Origin: Psychroserpens luteus
GTDB taxonomy: Bacteria; Bacteroidota; Bacteroidia; Flavobacteriales; Flavobacteriaceae
DNA: 64,000 nt
Direction of reading: 5' to 3'
Assembly (NCBI RefSeq): GCF_015319355.1
Contig: NZ_JADILU010000003.1
Location: 124,001 to 188,000, forward strand
Below are positions 19,169-27,513 of the stretch, piece by piece; position 1 is the first letter of the stretch; every line of letters starts with the position of its first letter. The position numbers and the translations under genes were made by a program. The notes beneath the pieces were generated by a model. The model ran no database searches. It had not been told where the DNA came from and worked only from the letters and a program-made list of their open reading frames with translations.

Positions 19169-20515
19169 ATGAAAAAAATTACACTCGCAATTGCATTATT
19201 CTCTTTTGGTGTGCAAGCCCAGGATTTTCCACTTCCGTATTGTGAAATCGCAAATCCTGGAGACGTTACTGTAGAAGAAATTACCACTGTTAATTTTGCA
19301 GGAACAAATATTTTAAATGCAGATACAGCTGCTGTTTTAGTTGATGAAACTGCTACAGTTGTCGCTGTAACACAAGATGAAATCTATACGCTTGAAGTAT
19401 CTGGAAACACAAAAGACATGAATGGAAATGCTTTTGACAATGATATTGTGGCATTTATAGATTGGAACCAGAACGACATTTTAGATGATACTGGCGAAAT
19501 CTATGCTATAGGAACCATTACAGGATCTACAGGAAGCGATGGTATCTCAGTAACTCTAAATATTACTGTACCTCTAGACGCTGTTTTGGGTACAACACGA
19601 ATTAGACTTACCAAAACATATCAAGATCCAGACTCTCCCGCAGTTGTGAACCCTTGTGCTATTGAGTTTAATCCTTTCGGTTATGGACCTTTTGCAGGTT
19701 ATGGCCAAGCTTTAGACTTTACTTTAGAAGTAGAAGCTGTGCCAGTTTTTCCACTTCCGTATTGTGAAATCGCTAATCCTTTAGACGTTACTGTTGAAGA
19801 AATTACAACTGTTGATTTTGCTGGAACCAGTATTTCAAATACAGATGTAACATCTGTTTTAATAGATGAAACAGCAACTGTTGTAGCAGTAGCTCAAGAT
19901 GAAACATATACGCTTGAAGTATCTGGAAACACAAAAGATATGAATGGAAATGCTTTTGACAATGATATTGTGGCATTTATAGATTGGAACCAAAACGACA
20001 TTTTAGATGATACTGGCGAAATCTATGCTATAGGAACCATTACAGGATCTACAGGAAGCGATGGTATTTCTGTAACTCTAGATATTACTGTGCCTCTTGA
20101 CGCTGTTTTGGGAACAACACGAATTAGACTTACCAAAACATATCAAGATCCAGACTCTCCAGCAGTTGTGAACCCATGTGCTATTGAGTTTAATCCTTTC
20201 GGTTATGGACCGTTTGCAGGCTATGGCCAAGCTCTAGACTTTACTTTAGAGGTGGGAGCAGCTTTAAGTGTAAATTCATTTGAGGTTAATGCCTTATCGG
20301 TATATCCAATACCAACAAAAGATGTTTTAAATGTTGAGTACAAATTAATATTAAGTGCAGTGAAAGTATATAATCTTATAGGGCAAGAAGTATATGCAAA
20401 AAACACCTCTTCATCTACTTTACAATTAGACTTATCAAGGCTTACTGCTGGAGCTTATATTGTAAAATTGATTACTGAAGAAGGAGAACATAATTTTAGA
20501 ATTCTAAAACAATAA
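19169..20515 (+). CDS. T9SS-secreted protein with duplicated GEVED-like domain
   Basis: A 448-residue secreted protein with signal peptide (KKITLAIALFSFGVQAQ). It contains two tandem copies of a 174-residue module, residues about 21-194 and 195-367. Each begins FPLPYCEIANP and contains VAFIDWNQNDILDDTGEIY, characteristic of the GEVED domain of extracellular Bacteroidota proteins; the Asp-rich turn suggests metal binding. The C-terminus is a type A sorting domain (VYPIPTKDVLNVEYK ... LTAGAYIVKLITEEG). The two modules are almost identical over their last two-thirds, implying recent duplication or gene conversion. Function unknown; surface location expected. Confidence 0.9.
   Translation: MKKITLAIALFSFGVQAQDFPLPYCEIANPGDVTVEEITTVNFAGTNILNADTAAVLVDETATVVAVTQDEIYTLEVSGNTKDMNGNAFDNDIVAFIDWNQNDILDDTGEIYAIGTITGSTGSDGISVTLNITVPLDAVLGTTRIRLTKTYQDPDSPAVVNPCAIEFNPFGYGPFAGYGQALDFTLEVEAVPVFPLPYCEIANPLDVTVEEITTVDFAGTSISNTDVTSVLIDETATVVAVAQDETYTLEVSGNTKDMNGNAFDNDIVAFIDWNQNDILDDTGEIYAIGTITGSTGSDGISVTLDITVPLDAVLGTTRIRLTKTYQDPDSPAVVNPCAIEFNPFGYGPFAGYGQALDFTLEVGAALSVNSFEVNALSVYPIPTKDVLNVEYKLILSAVKVYNLIGQEVYAKNTSSSTLQLDLSRLTAGAYIVKLITEEGEHNFRILKQ
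19229..20260 (+). repeat. 522-bp tandem duplication inside a gene
   Basis: Two direct copies, 19229-19750 and 19751-about 20260, encode the two GEVED-like modules. The first 150 nt or so of each copy differ at many sites, while the remainder is almost identical at the DNA level, including synonymous positions. Confidence 0.9.
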
Positions 20516-20540
20516 AAAAAGACTAAGATTAGTATTTGAA

Positions 20541-20572
20541 AAAGAGCAATGACAAGTCGTTGCTCTTTTTTT
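20541..20572 (+). terminator. rho-independent terminator
   Basis: Stem AAAGAGCAA with TTGCTCTTT and a long T-run, 26 nt after the GEVED-protein stop. Confidence 0.9.
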
Positions 20573-20742
20573 ATTTTATTAAAGGTTTTTTAACGCTATA
20601 AAAGAACTTGACTAAATTAGATAAGAGGTGTTTTGATAATTAATAAAATCTGTTATTAATCTGAAATCGTTATAAACAGGAATGACAATTTTTCACTACA
20701 TTTAAACTATAATTTAAAAGCAAAATCTTAAAAGGAAATATT

Positions 20743-20847
20743 ATGGCAAAATCACAAGATTCAAAGAAAAACGTAAAAAAAGAGGCAACTTTATCTCCAA
20801 AAGAAAAGAAAGCTGCAAAACTGGCTAAAAAAGCAAGTCGTAAATAA
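20743..20847 (+). CDS. small lysine-rich protein, 34 aa
   Basis: ATG 20743 to TAA 20845-20847 encodes 34 residues of which about one-third are Lys (MAKSQDSKKNVKKEATLSPK and a Lys/Ala-rich helix). It is bounded by a terminator upstream and its own strong terminator 16 nt downstream, which makes an independent transcript likely. Highly basic, probably nucleic-acid or ribosome binding, but that is inference from charge only. No family is recognised. Confidence 0.65.
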   Translation: MAKSQDSKKNVKKEATLSPKEKKAAKLAKKASRK

Positions 20848-20863
20848 TAGCTCACCTATATTA

Positions 20864-20890
20864 AAACCACTTCATTTGAAGTGGTTTTTT
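20864..20890 (+). terminator. terminator of the small lysine-rich gene
   Basis: Perfect stem AAACCACTTC with GAAGTGGTTT, 4-nt loop ATTT, then a T-run. It begins 16 nt after the 34-codon gene. Confidence 0.9.
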
Positions 20891-20936
20891 GTATTAAAGA
20901 ATTACCTTTATATGTAATTAAACAAGATATGAAAAT

Positions 20937-21701
20937 ATGGATATTAAATTAGCAGTGCTTATTGATGGCGATAACATACCGTCTGCTTATGTAAAAGAAA
21001 TGATGGAGGAGATTGCTAAATATGGCAACCCAACTATAAAGCGTATTTATGGTGATTGGACTAAACCAAATTTGAACAAATGGAAAAATTTATTGTTGGA
21101 AAATGCTATTACACCTATTCAGCAATATGGTTATACTACTGGTAAAAATGCTACAGACTCGGCTATGATTATTGATGCTATGGATATTTTGTATTCTGAA
21201 AAAGTAGATGGTTTCTGTTTAGTGTCTAGTGATAGTGATTTTACTCGTTTGGCAACTCGTTTACGTGAAGCAGGAATGAAAGTGTATGGTATTGGCGAAA
21301 AGAAAACACCAAATCCATTTATTGTGGCTTGTGATAAATTTATTTATATAGAGATTCTTAAAAATCTAACAGAAGAAGAACCAACGTCAACAACTTCAGC
21401 AAAATCATCTGCGTCTAAAAATAATTATGATAATATAACACAAAAGGAGATTCGATTTATAGCATCTACAATAGATGATGTTGCAGATGATGATGGTTGG
21501 GCATTTTTGGGAGATGTTGGAAGCTTACTCCAAAAGAAGCAACCTAATTTTGATTCTAGAAATTATGGTTTTCAGAAATTAACACCTTTAATTAATTCTA
21601 TTCCTGTTTTTGAAATTGAAAGACGTGAAGACGCAAGAGGTCGCATGAAACTTATTTATGTAAAGCTGAAGGAGGATAAGTCTAAAGCTAAAAAGAAGTG
21701 A
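20937..21701 (+). CDS. NYN-domain protein with OST-HTH/LOTUS domain
   Basis: A 254-residue protein. Residues 1-140 form a NYN domain, a PIN-like RNase fold: the acidic residues expected at the metal site are visible in LIDGDNIP (Asp10, Asp12), DSAMIIDAMD and SSDSDF. After a Ser/Thr linker, residues about 165-250 look like an OST-HTH/LOTUS RNA-binding domain (DDGWAFLGDVGSLLQKKQPN, FDSRNYGFQKL). This architecture is widespread (limkain b1 type) and predicts an RNA-binding endoribonuclease. The C-terminus is Lys-rich. It stands alone as a transcription unit. Confidence 0.9.
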   Translation: MDIKLAVLIDGDNIPSAYVKEMMEEIAKYGNPTIKRIYGDWTKPNLNKWKNLLLENAITPIQQYGYTTGKNATDSAMIIDAMDILYSEKVDGFCLVSSDSDFTRLATRLREAGMKVYGIGEKKTPNPFIVACDKFIYIEILKNLTEEEPTSTTSAKSSASKNNYDNITQKEIRFIASTIDDVADDDGWAFLGDVGSLLQKKQPNFDSRNYGFQKLTPLINSIPVFEIERREDARGRMKLIYVKLKEDKSKAKKK

Positions 21702-21958
21702 GTTGAGGTAGTTATATTGTTACTTCTAAGTACAAGCAATCTTAAAAAAAAGTACAATTAAATAGATGATTTTAATGTATAAAAAAAGACCTATACATAC
21801 TGTACAAGGTTTTCCTGTTTATATGGTTAAAATTAAAGTTATACTTAACATTATTATTACAAACATATTAAAAAGTAAGTTCTAACCTTATTATTAGTAA
21901 TCCAAGCCCATACCAAGCTACATCTTTATATAATTAAATTGCTACAAAAAATAAAGAG

Positions 21959-22678
21959 GTGCATTGTTTGATAATTGAAAATGATAAGAATACAGTAAAA
22001 ACCATAAAGACAGTTGGTAATGATTTTTCTGAAATTTCTTTTGATGAAATAAAAGAAGATCAAGAAATAGCTTTGAACGTAATTTTAAAAAGCAAACCTG
22101 AAATAGTATTTATAAATTTAGATTCTGCTAATATTAATTTTTTGGAATTTCTATTTGACATGATTCAATGTATAGAAGACAAGCCTTATTTTATTACACT
22201 TTCCGCTTCAAAAGAAAAAGCTTTTGATTCCTATAAATATGATTTTTCAGACTTTTTATTAAAACCATTGAGTGAGCTCTCCATAAGAAAGAGTATTTTG
22301 AAATATCAAAAGAAACATTCACAGAAACCAGTTGAAACTATTTGCTTAAAGTCTTATAAAGATTATCAATACTTAAATGTAGATGATATTCTTTATTTAA
22401 GGGCAGATAATAATACTACAGATTTCTACATGGCAGATGGAAGGATAATTGGAGCTTATAAAACATTAAAAGTATTTGAGAATTCATTACCTCAAACGTT
22501 CTTAAGAATTCATAAAAGCTATATAGTAAATGTCAATCGAATTTCTAGAATTCACTACGGAAAGTCAATATGTTTGATAAATAACGAGTATAAAATACCA
22601 TTTACTAAAACATTTATTAAAAATATTGATATTATAAATGCCAATTTATCGAAGGATGCTTTGATTACCTTAAATTAA
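21959..22678 (+). CDS. LytTR regulator with degenerate receiver domain
   Basis: A 239-residue protein beginning at a GTG codon; the receiver starts immediately (HCLIIENDK). The LytTR DNA-binding domain (about 130-235) is well preserved (DDILYLRADNNTTDFYM, FLRIHKSYIVNVNRI). The receiver is degenerate: aligned to the paralogue at 5126-5821, the phospho-acceptor position is Asn53 (FINLD instead of IFLDI) and the acidic pair is Glu7-Asn8; Thr80 and Lys102 remain. It may act independently of phosphorylation, although Asp55 lies two residues away. It lies upstream of a lipoprotein and a two-component pair. Confidence 0.88.
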   Translation: MHCLIIENDKNTVKTIKTVGNDFSEISFDEIKEDQEIALNVILKSKPEIVFINLDSANINFLEFLFDMIQCIEDKPYFITLSASKEKAFDSYKYDFSDFLLKPLSELSIRKSILKYQKKHSQKPVETICLKSYKDYQYLNVDDILYLRADNNTTDFYMADGRIIGAYKTLKVFENSLPQTFLRIHKSYIVNVNRISRIHYGKSICLINNEYKIPFTKTFIKNIDIINANLSKDALITLN

Positions 22679-22815
22679 TGTTTCTATGGAAAAGTAGTAT
22701 TTCCCTCTCAGACGAATGGGTTTCACTAAAATCAAAATTTTTAAATCTGTTACATCTAAACGTCTCCTTACATTTGCTAATGAATATTCAAGCGTTCTAA
22801 AATACAACGCAAACT

Positions 22816-22855
22816 ATTGTGCACAATTTTAATTTACTGGTCCGTGATTTACGGA
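22816..22855. promoter_or_regulatory. palindromes upstream of small lipoprotein gene
   Basis: A perfect 12-bp palindrome ATTGTGCACAAT (22816-22827) is followed by an inverted repeat TCCGT/ACGGA (22841-22845 with 22851-22855), 37-76 nt upstream of the lipoprotein ATG. These look like operator sites; the nearby LytTR regulator or the downstream response regulator are candidate binders. This is inferred from position only. Confidence 0.4.
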
Positions 22856-22891
22856 TTACAAACCTATTATTTAAACTTAAAATTTTGTATT

Positions 22892-23053
22892 ATGAAAACC
22901 TTGAAATTTATTTTTTGCTTATTATTTGTATCAATACTTGTTAGCTCTTGTACAAACTTAGAATTGGATGAAGATTTAGAAACAATAGCTGCAGAGGATG
23001 TTCAAGCTACAGGAGGTGATGATGAAAATGTTAATGACGGTAGTAAAGATTAA
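22892..23053 (+). CDS. small lipoprotein, 53 aa
   Basis: The start at ATG 22892 gives a clean lipoprotein signal (KTLKFIFCLLFVSILVSSC), with the lipidated Cys at residue 20; the frame is open back to 22817 but without a signal-like sequence. The 33-residue mature part is strongly acidic (Glu/Asp-rich) with no predicted fold. It has its own terminator and lies just upstream of a sensor kinase gene, so a role as an envelope signal or modulator is possible but unproven. Confidence 0.65.
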   Translation: MKTLKFIFCLLFVSILVSSCTNLELDEDLETIAAEDVQATGGDDENVNDGSKD

Positions 23054-23074
23054 GAATTCTTGAAATAAATAAAA

Positions 23075-23110
23075 TAAGCCTTTAATAAAATTATTAGAGG
23101 CTTTTTTTTA
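23075..23110 (+). terminator. rho-independent terminator
   Basis: Stem AAGCCT-TAATAA with TTATTA-AGGCTT and a T8 run, 21 nt after the lipoprotein stop. A TAGCTTTG element resembling the -7 promoter box follows at once (23111-23118), so the kinase gene probably has its own promoter. Confidence 0.85.
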
Positions 23111-23135
23111 TAGCTTTGTTCTAAACACAAACCAT

Positions 23136-25172
23136 TTGAAAATTAAATTTTTATATAATACTTGTCTTGCGTTAATAATTTTGAGTTTGGCACAATCTTG
23201 TTCCAATCCTAATAACAACAATACAACTTATACTTCAACATCAGCAAATGACAGTATTGCATTTTGGATTGAATCTGCAAAGAACAAATCGTTTAATATA
23301 GAAAAGAGAAAACAATTATTATCAAAATCTTACCAAAAAATAAAGCAATCAACAATTGATACTTCATTTTTAAAACATCTAAGTGCAATTGCGTATCAAA
23401 ATTTCAAATTAGGTGACACTTTATTGTTCAAAACACAAAATGAAGAAATTTTAGAATTAGCGACCAAAATTAAAGATTCATTTACAATTGGTGATGTTCA
23501 TTGGAATTATGCAAGCTTTTATAATAAAAAAGAAGTATATGATAGTGCCTATTTTCATTTTAATTCCGCATATAAATTTTTCAATGATAATGGAAATGTA
23601 TATGAAGCAGCTAAAACCCAGTATGGTATGGCATTTGTTCGAGGTCGCTTTAGAGATTTTACAGGAAGTGAAGATTTAACTATAAAGGCTATAACTAAAT
23701 TTAAAACTTTAAATGACTATGAATCTTTATACTCATGTTATAATCACTTAGCGCAATTACAAAATGATATATATGAGTTTGATCGAGCTCTTTTTTATTA
23801 TAAGAAAGCAATAGAATACGGTAATAAGATTGATAATAATTATTCTTTTTACGCTTCTAATTTGAATAATATTGGAAATACATATTTAAAAAAAGGAGAT
23901 TATGAGGAAGCTTTGGCTTATTTCGATGAGAAATTAAAACTAGATAGTATAAAACAATTAAATTCAAATAGTTATGCGATTACTTTAGATAATAAAGCTT
24001 ATTGTAAGCTTCTTATGAGTGACACTTTAGGTGTTAAGGGGTTTTTGAAAAAATCATTACAGATTAGAGATAGTTTGAAAAATAAATCTGGCTTAGTAAT
24101 AAGTAAAATTCATTTGTCAAAATACTACGAATTTGTTAAGGATACGTCTCAAGCAATAATATTTGCTCAGAATGCTTACAAATTATCAAAAGAAATAAAA
24201 AATAGTAGGGATTATATAGCATCATTAGAACTTTTAGAGAAATTAGATACTAAGAATACCGAAAAATATTTGAAACAGCACATAAGGTTTACTGATAGTC
24301 TACAAATTGCAGAACGCAAAATTCAAAATAAATTCACAAGGATTGATTTTGAAACTGATGAGTATATAGAAGAAAATGAACGTCTTTCTCAGCAAAAAAT
24401 ATGGATAATTGTCACAGGGTTTTCGCTTTTATCAATTTTAGGATTACTTCTTTTCTTAAAAGACCAAGCCTCAAAAAACGAGAAATTACGTCTCGAAAAT
24501 GAACAACAAAAAGCCAATGAGCAGGTTTATTTATTAACTTTAAAGCAACAAGAGAAATTAGAGAAGGAAAAAATCAAAGAACGTAATAGAATTTCTGAGG
24601 AGCTCCACGACGGAATATTGGGTAAATTATTTGGAACTAGAGTTGGACTTGGGTTTTTAAATATTTCAGGAGATAATGATACTATTAAACAACATCACGC
24701 ATTTTTAAATGAATTACAAATTATAGAAAAAGAAATAAGAGAAGTGTCTCATAAATTAAACGACAATCTAGATAGTACTCAGTTACATTTCACAACTATA
24801 ATTCAGCAAATGCTTGATAAGAAAAGTAAGATTGGAGGTTTTGAATATGAATTACATCTAGATGAACATATTGATTGGTCAATAGTAAATGAGGTTATTA
24901 GAGTTAATCTTTATCGTATCTTACAAGAAGCAATTCAAAATATTATAAAACACGCTTCTGCCAAGTATGTAATCGTAGCTTTTAAATTTGAAAAAAAAGA
25001 TTTAATAATGTTAATTCAAGATGATGGTATTGGATTCAATTGCAAACGAAAGTCAAAAGGAATTGGTATGAAAAACATGAAATCAAGAGCAGAAAAAATC
25101 AACGGAGAATTACATATAGAAACTACTTCTGATAAAGGTACCAAGATAGAAGTTCAAATTACTTTAATATAA
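23136..25172 (+). CDS. TPR-containing sensor histidine kinase (HisKA_3 type)
   Basis: A 678-residue kinase starting at TTG; the start is supported by the lipobox that follows (LAQSC, Cys22), and no ATG lies before it. Residues about 60-400 are TPR repeats (NNIGNTYLKKGDYEEALAYF), residues about 423-442 one membrane helix, then a coiled coil. The HisKA_3 motif has the phospho-acceptor His491 (ERNRISEELHDGILG). The HATPase domain shows the N box (LQEAIQNIIKHA), DDGIGF and GIGMKNMKSRA. The cognate NarL-type regulator starts 6 nt downstream. TPRs facing the periplasm suggest sensing through protein contacts. Confidence 0.92.
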   Translation: MKIKFLYNTCLALIILSLAQSCSNPNNNNTTYTSTSANDSIAFWIESAKNKSFNIEKRKQLLSKSYQKIKQSTIDTSFLKHLSAIAYQNFKLGDTLLFKTQNEEILELATKIKDSFTIGDVHWNYASFYNKKEVYDSAYFHFNSAYKFFNDNGNVYEAAKTQYGMAFVRGRFRDFTGSEDLTIKAITKFKTLNDYESLYSCYNHLAQLQNDIYEFDRALFYYKKAIEYGNKIDNNYSFYASNLNNIGNTYLKKGDYEEALAYFDEKLKLDSIKQLNSNSYAITLDNKAYCKLLMSDTLGVKGFLKKSLQIRDSLKNKSGLVISKIHLSKYYEFVKDTSQAIIFAQNAYKLSKEIKNSRDYIASLELLEKLDTKNTEKYLKQHIRFTDSLQIAERKIQNKFTRIDFETDEYIEENERLSQQKIWIIVTGFSLLSILGLLLFLKDQASKNEKLRLENEQQKANEQVYLLTLKQQEKLEKEKIKERNRISEELHDGILGKLFGTRVGLGFLNISGDNDTIKQHHAFLNELQIIEKEIREVSHKLNDNLDSTQLHFTTIIQQMLDKKSKIGGFEYELHLDEHIDWSIVNEVIRVNLYRILQEAIQNIIKHASAKYVIVAFKFEKKDLIMLIQDDGIGFNCKRKSKGIGMKNMKSRAEKINGELHIETTSDKGTKIEVQITLI

Positions 25173-25178
25173 TTTTTT

Positions 25179-25862
25179 ATGAATGATAAAAAATATTCAG
25201 TGTTGATAATAGATGATCATCCTTTGATCTCTGAAGCTTATAAAACTGCTTTTAATTTTTATGCAAATCAAAATGAAGAAATTACTTTCAGTATTAAAAC
25301 AGCAGAAGATTGTGATAATGGATTTCGATTAATTAATGATTATGCGAAAAAAAATATAGATCTTCATATTGTTTTTTTGGATATTAAATTACCACCATCT
25401 GCGGATGGTAAAATTGTATCTGGTGAAGATTTGGGTTTAAAAATAAATAAATTACTTCCAAACACTAAGATTATAGTATCTACTACATTTAATGACAATT
25501 ATAGAATCCATAGTATCTTCAAAAGCTTGAATCCTGATGGTTTTTTAATAAAAAATGATATAACACCTCAAGAGCTTATTGACACCATAAATACCGTCTT
25601 AAATGACCCTCCTTATTACAGTAAAACAGTTGTGAAACTATTGAGAAAACAAGTCGCAAATGATTTCATTTTAGATAATATTGACAGAAAAATATTATAC
25701 GAATTATCATTAGGAACTCGCATGAAAGATTTGCCTAGTGTTTTACCTCTTTCTATAGCTGGAATAGAAAAAAGGAAACGTCATCTTCAAGAAATCTTTA
25801 ATATAAAAGGAGGCGGAGATAAAGAACTCCTTTTAGTTGCAAAAGAAAAAGGCTTTATATGA
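25179..25862 (+). CDS. NarL/FixJ-family response regulator
   Basis: A 227-residue regulator, the partner of the kinase 6 nt upstream. The receiver has Asp12/Asp13, phospho-acceptor Asp68 (VFLDIKLPP), the Thr pair in IIVSTTF and a Lys in FLIKND. The C-terminal HTH (about 168-227) is an atypical LuxR-like form (LSLGTRMKDLPSVLPLSIAG, then KRKRHLQEIFN), as found in flavobacterial partners of TPR kinases. Target genes are not evident. Confidence 0.9.
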   Translation: MNDKKYSVLIIDDHPLISEAYKTAFNFYANQNEEITFSIKTAEDCDNGFRLINDYAKKNIDLHIVFLDIKLPPSADGKIVSGEDLGLKINKLLPNTKIIVSTTFNDNYRIHSIFKSLNPDGFLIKNDITPQELIDTINTVLNDPPYYSKTVVKLLRKQVANDFILDNIDRKILYELSLGTRMKDLPSVLPLSIAGIEKRKRHLQEIFNIKGGGDKELLLVAKEKGFI

Positions 25863-25888
25863 TGTGATTATGAATTTAAAATAATAAA

Positions 25889-25916
25889 AAGTAAGGAATA
25901 TCCTTGCTTTTTTTTT
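25889..25916 (+). terminator. terminator of the two-component operon
   Basis: Stem AAGTAAGGA with TCCTTGCTT (one mismatch), 3-nt loop and a T-run of about nine, 27 nt after the response regulator stop. Confidence 0.8.
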
Positions 25917-26547
25917 GCTCTAAATTTTAGGTTTGGCAAAGGATTTGAGCGACTTAATAAAATAATAAATAACCGTAAAATTTTAAAATAATATTTGTAA
26001 CGGTTTCATTTCTATTAATGCCTATTAGTTCTACAGTTTTCCGACATTCAACAGTTAGTTCATGAATTAATATTAAAAAATTAGAACACTTTATTTAGAG
26101 GAAATTCAGAATTGGAGAATGTAATATTTTACAATGTTAATTTAAACTATTGCGATTTTAATACTTTCAACTTAAGTAATACTTATGTAGTAGTAAGCTA
26201 TCAAATTAAAGAAGGTTATTATTAAAATAAAGGGGTTTACCTTACTTATTCTAAGGGCTATGTTTTCATAAAAGCATAGTATAACACTAAATTTATTAAT
26301 TAATAATTGTTGAGTATATATTCTAATAAAAATTTTAAAAATCACAAGTTAAAAAGCCTTGAATTTATTTTTGGTGGTATGTTACTAATAACGACATGTG
26401 ATATTAAATTTTGTGATGTTTATGATAATGAGAGTAATAGAATAAATTTTTGATAAATATGATTAACTATTAAAACGGGTAGTTTACCTAATTCTATTTT
26501 CTGTGGTATGTCTCAAACTATAGATTTTTTCCAAAAAAAAAAGTAAT
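25917..26547. other. gene-poor stretch with reading-frame fragments
   Basis: No intact gene. A start-less open fragment ending at 26225 reads ...GNSELENVIFYNVNLNYCDF..., and a 47-codon frame from TTG 26310 to TGA 26451-26453 contains a lipobox-like LLITTC. Both look like remains of larger genes or chance. The stretch borders the gene next to the island's left end. Confidence 0.45.
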
Positions 26548-27057
26548 ATGATTTCTGAAAAGGATTATAAATATGGTATAATGATTTTAACTGAAACCTA
26601 TAAGCAGGTTAAAAATGATAATAATGTGTTTTTATCAGCTGATTACTGGAATTTGGCTATTGCTTATAGATCTTTAGGTTTTGATAAAAGAATTGTTTTA
26701 GATTTTTTAGATAAAAGTAAAAATCAGAATATATACAAATTTTCATATTTTTTTATTTCTTTTGGAGGAGACACGAATGAATGGGAGGGTTATTTGTTAG
26801 ATTCAGAGTACGATAGCTTATACAATGATTGTATGGAAGTCTTAATAAATAATCCAAAATTGATGGAAAACATTCACTTGTCAGATGCTAAAGCGGTTAT
26901 TTCTTTTGGTCAGAAATTAGTTTCCGGAATTAATCAAATTTCAAATGATGATCCTAAATTTAGTAACCCATTAAATATTGATGATTTACTGCAAAGAAGA
27001 CTTGATTTTTCCAATCAAAAAAAAAAGGACTACTTAATTAATAAACATAAGAAATAA
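26548..27057 (+). CDS. hypothetical protein at the chromosomal side of the island
   Basis: A 169-residue soluble protein with no signal peptide. The first half is probably helical (ISEKDYKYGIMILTETYKQV, YWNLAIAYRSLGFDKRIVL) and reads like a TPR-type repeat; the C-terminus is Lys-rich. No family is recognised. It is the last gene before the left attachment core at 27115 and so belongs to the host chromosome, or to an older element, and not to the present island. A weak hairpin CAATA/TATTG with a T-rich tail follows its stop. Confidence 0.6.
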   Translation: MISEKDYKYGIMILTETYKQVKNDNNVFLSADYWNLAIAYRSLGFDKRIVLDFLDKSKNQNIYKFSYFFISFGGDTNEWEGYLLDSEYDSLYNDCMEVLINNPKLMENIHLSDAKAVISFGQKLVSGINQISNDDPKFSNPLNIDDLLQRRLDFSNQKKKDYLINKHKK

Positions 27058-27095
27058 AAAACCAATATTTAGTATTGCTTTTTATTGTTATAACA

Positions 27096-27133
27096 CGAGC
27101 GAGATTTAATCCCCTGACCTCTGGGTTATGAAT
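27096..27133 (-). pseudogene. displaced 3' fragment of tRNA-Met (left attachment site)
   Basis: On the minus strand this reads ATTCATAACCCAGAGGTCA (27115-27133), identical to the anticodon loop through the variable loop of the tRNA-Met at 60789-60862. It then continues with a decayed T-arm and acceptor end (matching AAATCTCG). It is the 3' end pushed aside when the island integrated; without selection the part beyond the 19-nt core has diverged. Confidence 0.88.
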
Positions 27134-27190
27134 TTTAAAAAGCCAAATATCGATTTTTTAAAATACTGATTTTCAGTTAATTGAAAATCG

Positions 27191-27234
27191 CTGTGTTCTT
27201 AATCGTGTTCCAAATCGTGTTCAGTTTCGTGTTC
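27191..27234 (+). repeat. four direct repeats, 12-bp period (left end)
   Basis: Octamers starting at 27191, 27203, 27215 and 27227: the first is CTGTGTTC, the other three TCGTGTTC, at exact 12-bp spacing. The same octamers at the same period and orientation occur at 60662-60705 near the right end. Position and spacing fit arm-type binding sites for the integrase. The rest of 27134-27513 is AT-rich with no gene. Confidence 0.85.
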
Positions 27235-27513
27235 ACTTTTTGTTATTAAAATTGAAATTCAAATTACGTTAAATTTTTTGATTATATGATGTTTATTTTT
27301 AAATATTGTAATATCATATTAGTTATTATCAAACTACTTATTGTTTTGCAGTTTATATTATACTCTAAAAAAGTTGTTTTAAAACTCGAATATTTACGTT
27401 CAGAAAATACTTTCACTTTCCTTTTGAAACATGCACGCTTTTTCTATCTTTAAACTCTCCCTTTTTAATTAAATAGTTTAAGTTTTTATTAATTGTAAAT
27501 TTAAAAATCACTT

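Noticed and set aside
26548-27057. Counting this hypothetical gene as island cargo
   Set aside because: It lies outside the left 19-nt core (27115) and beyond the displaced tRNA end, so by the attachment-site logic it is on the chromosomal side.
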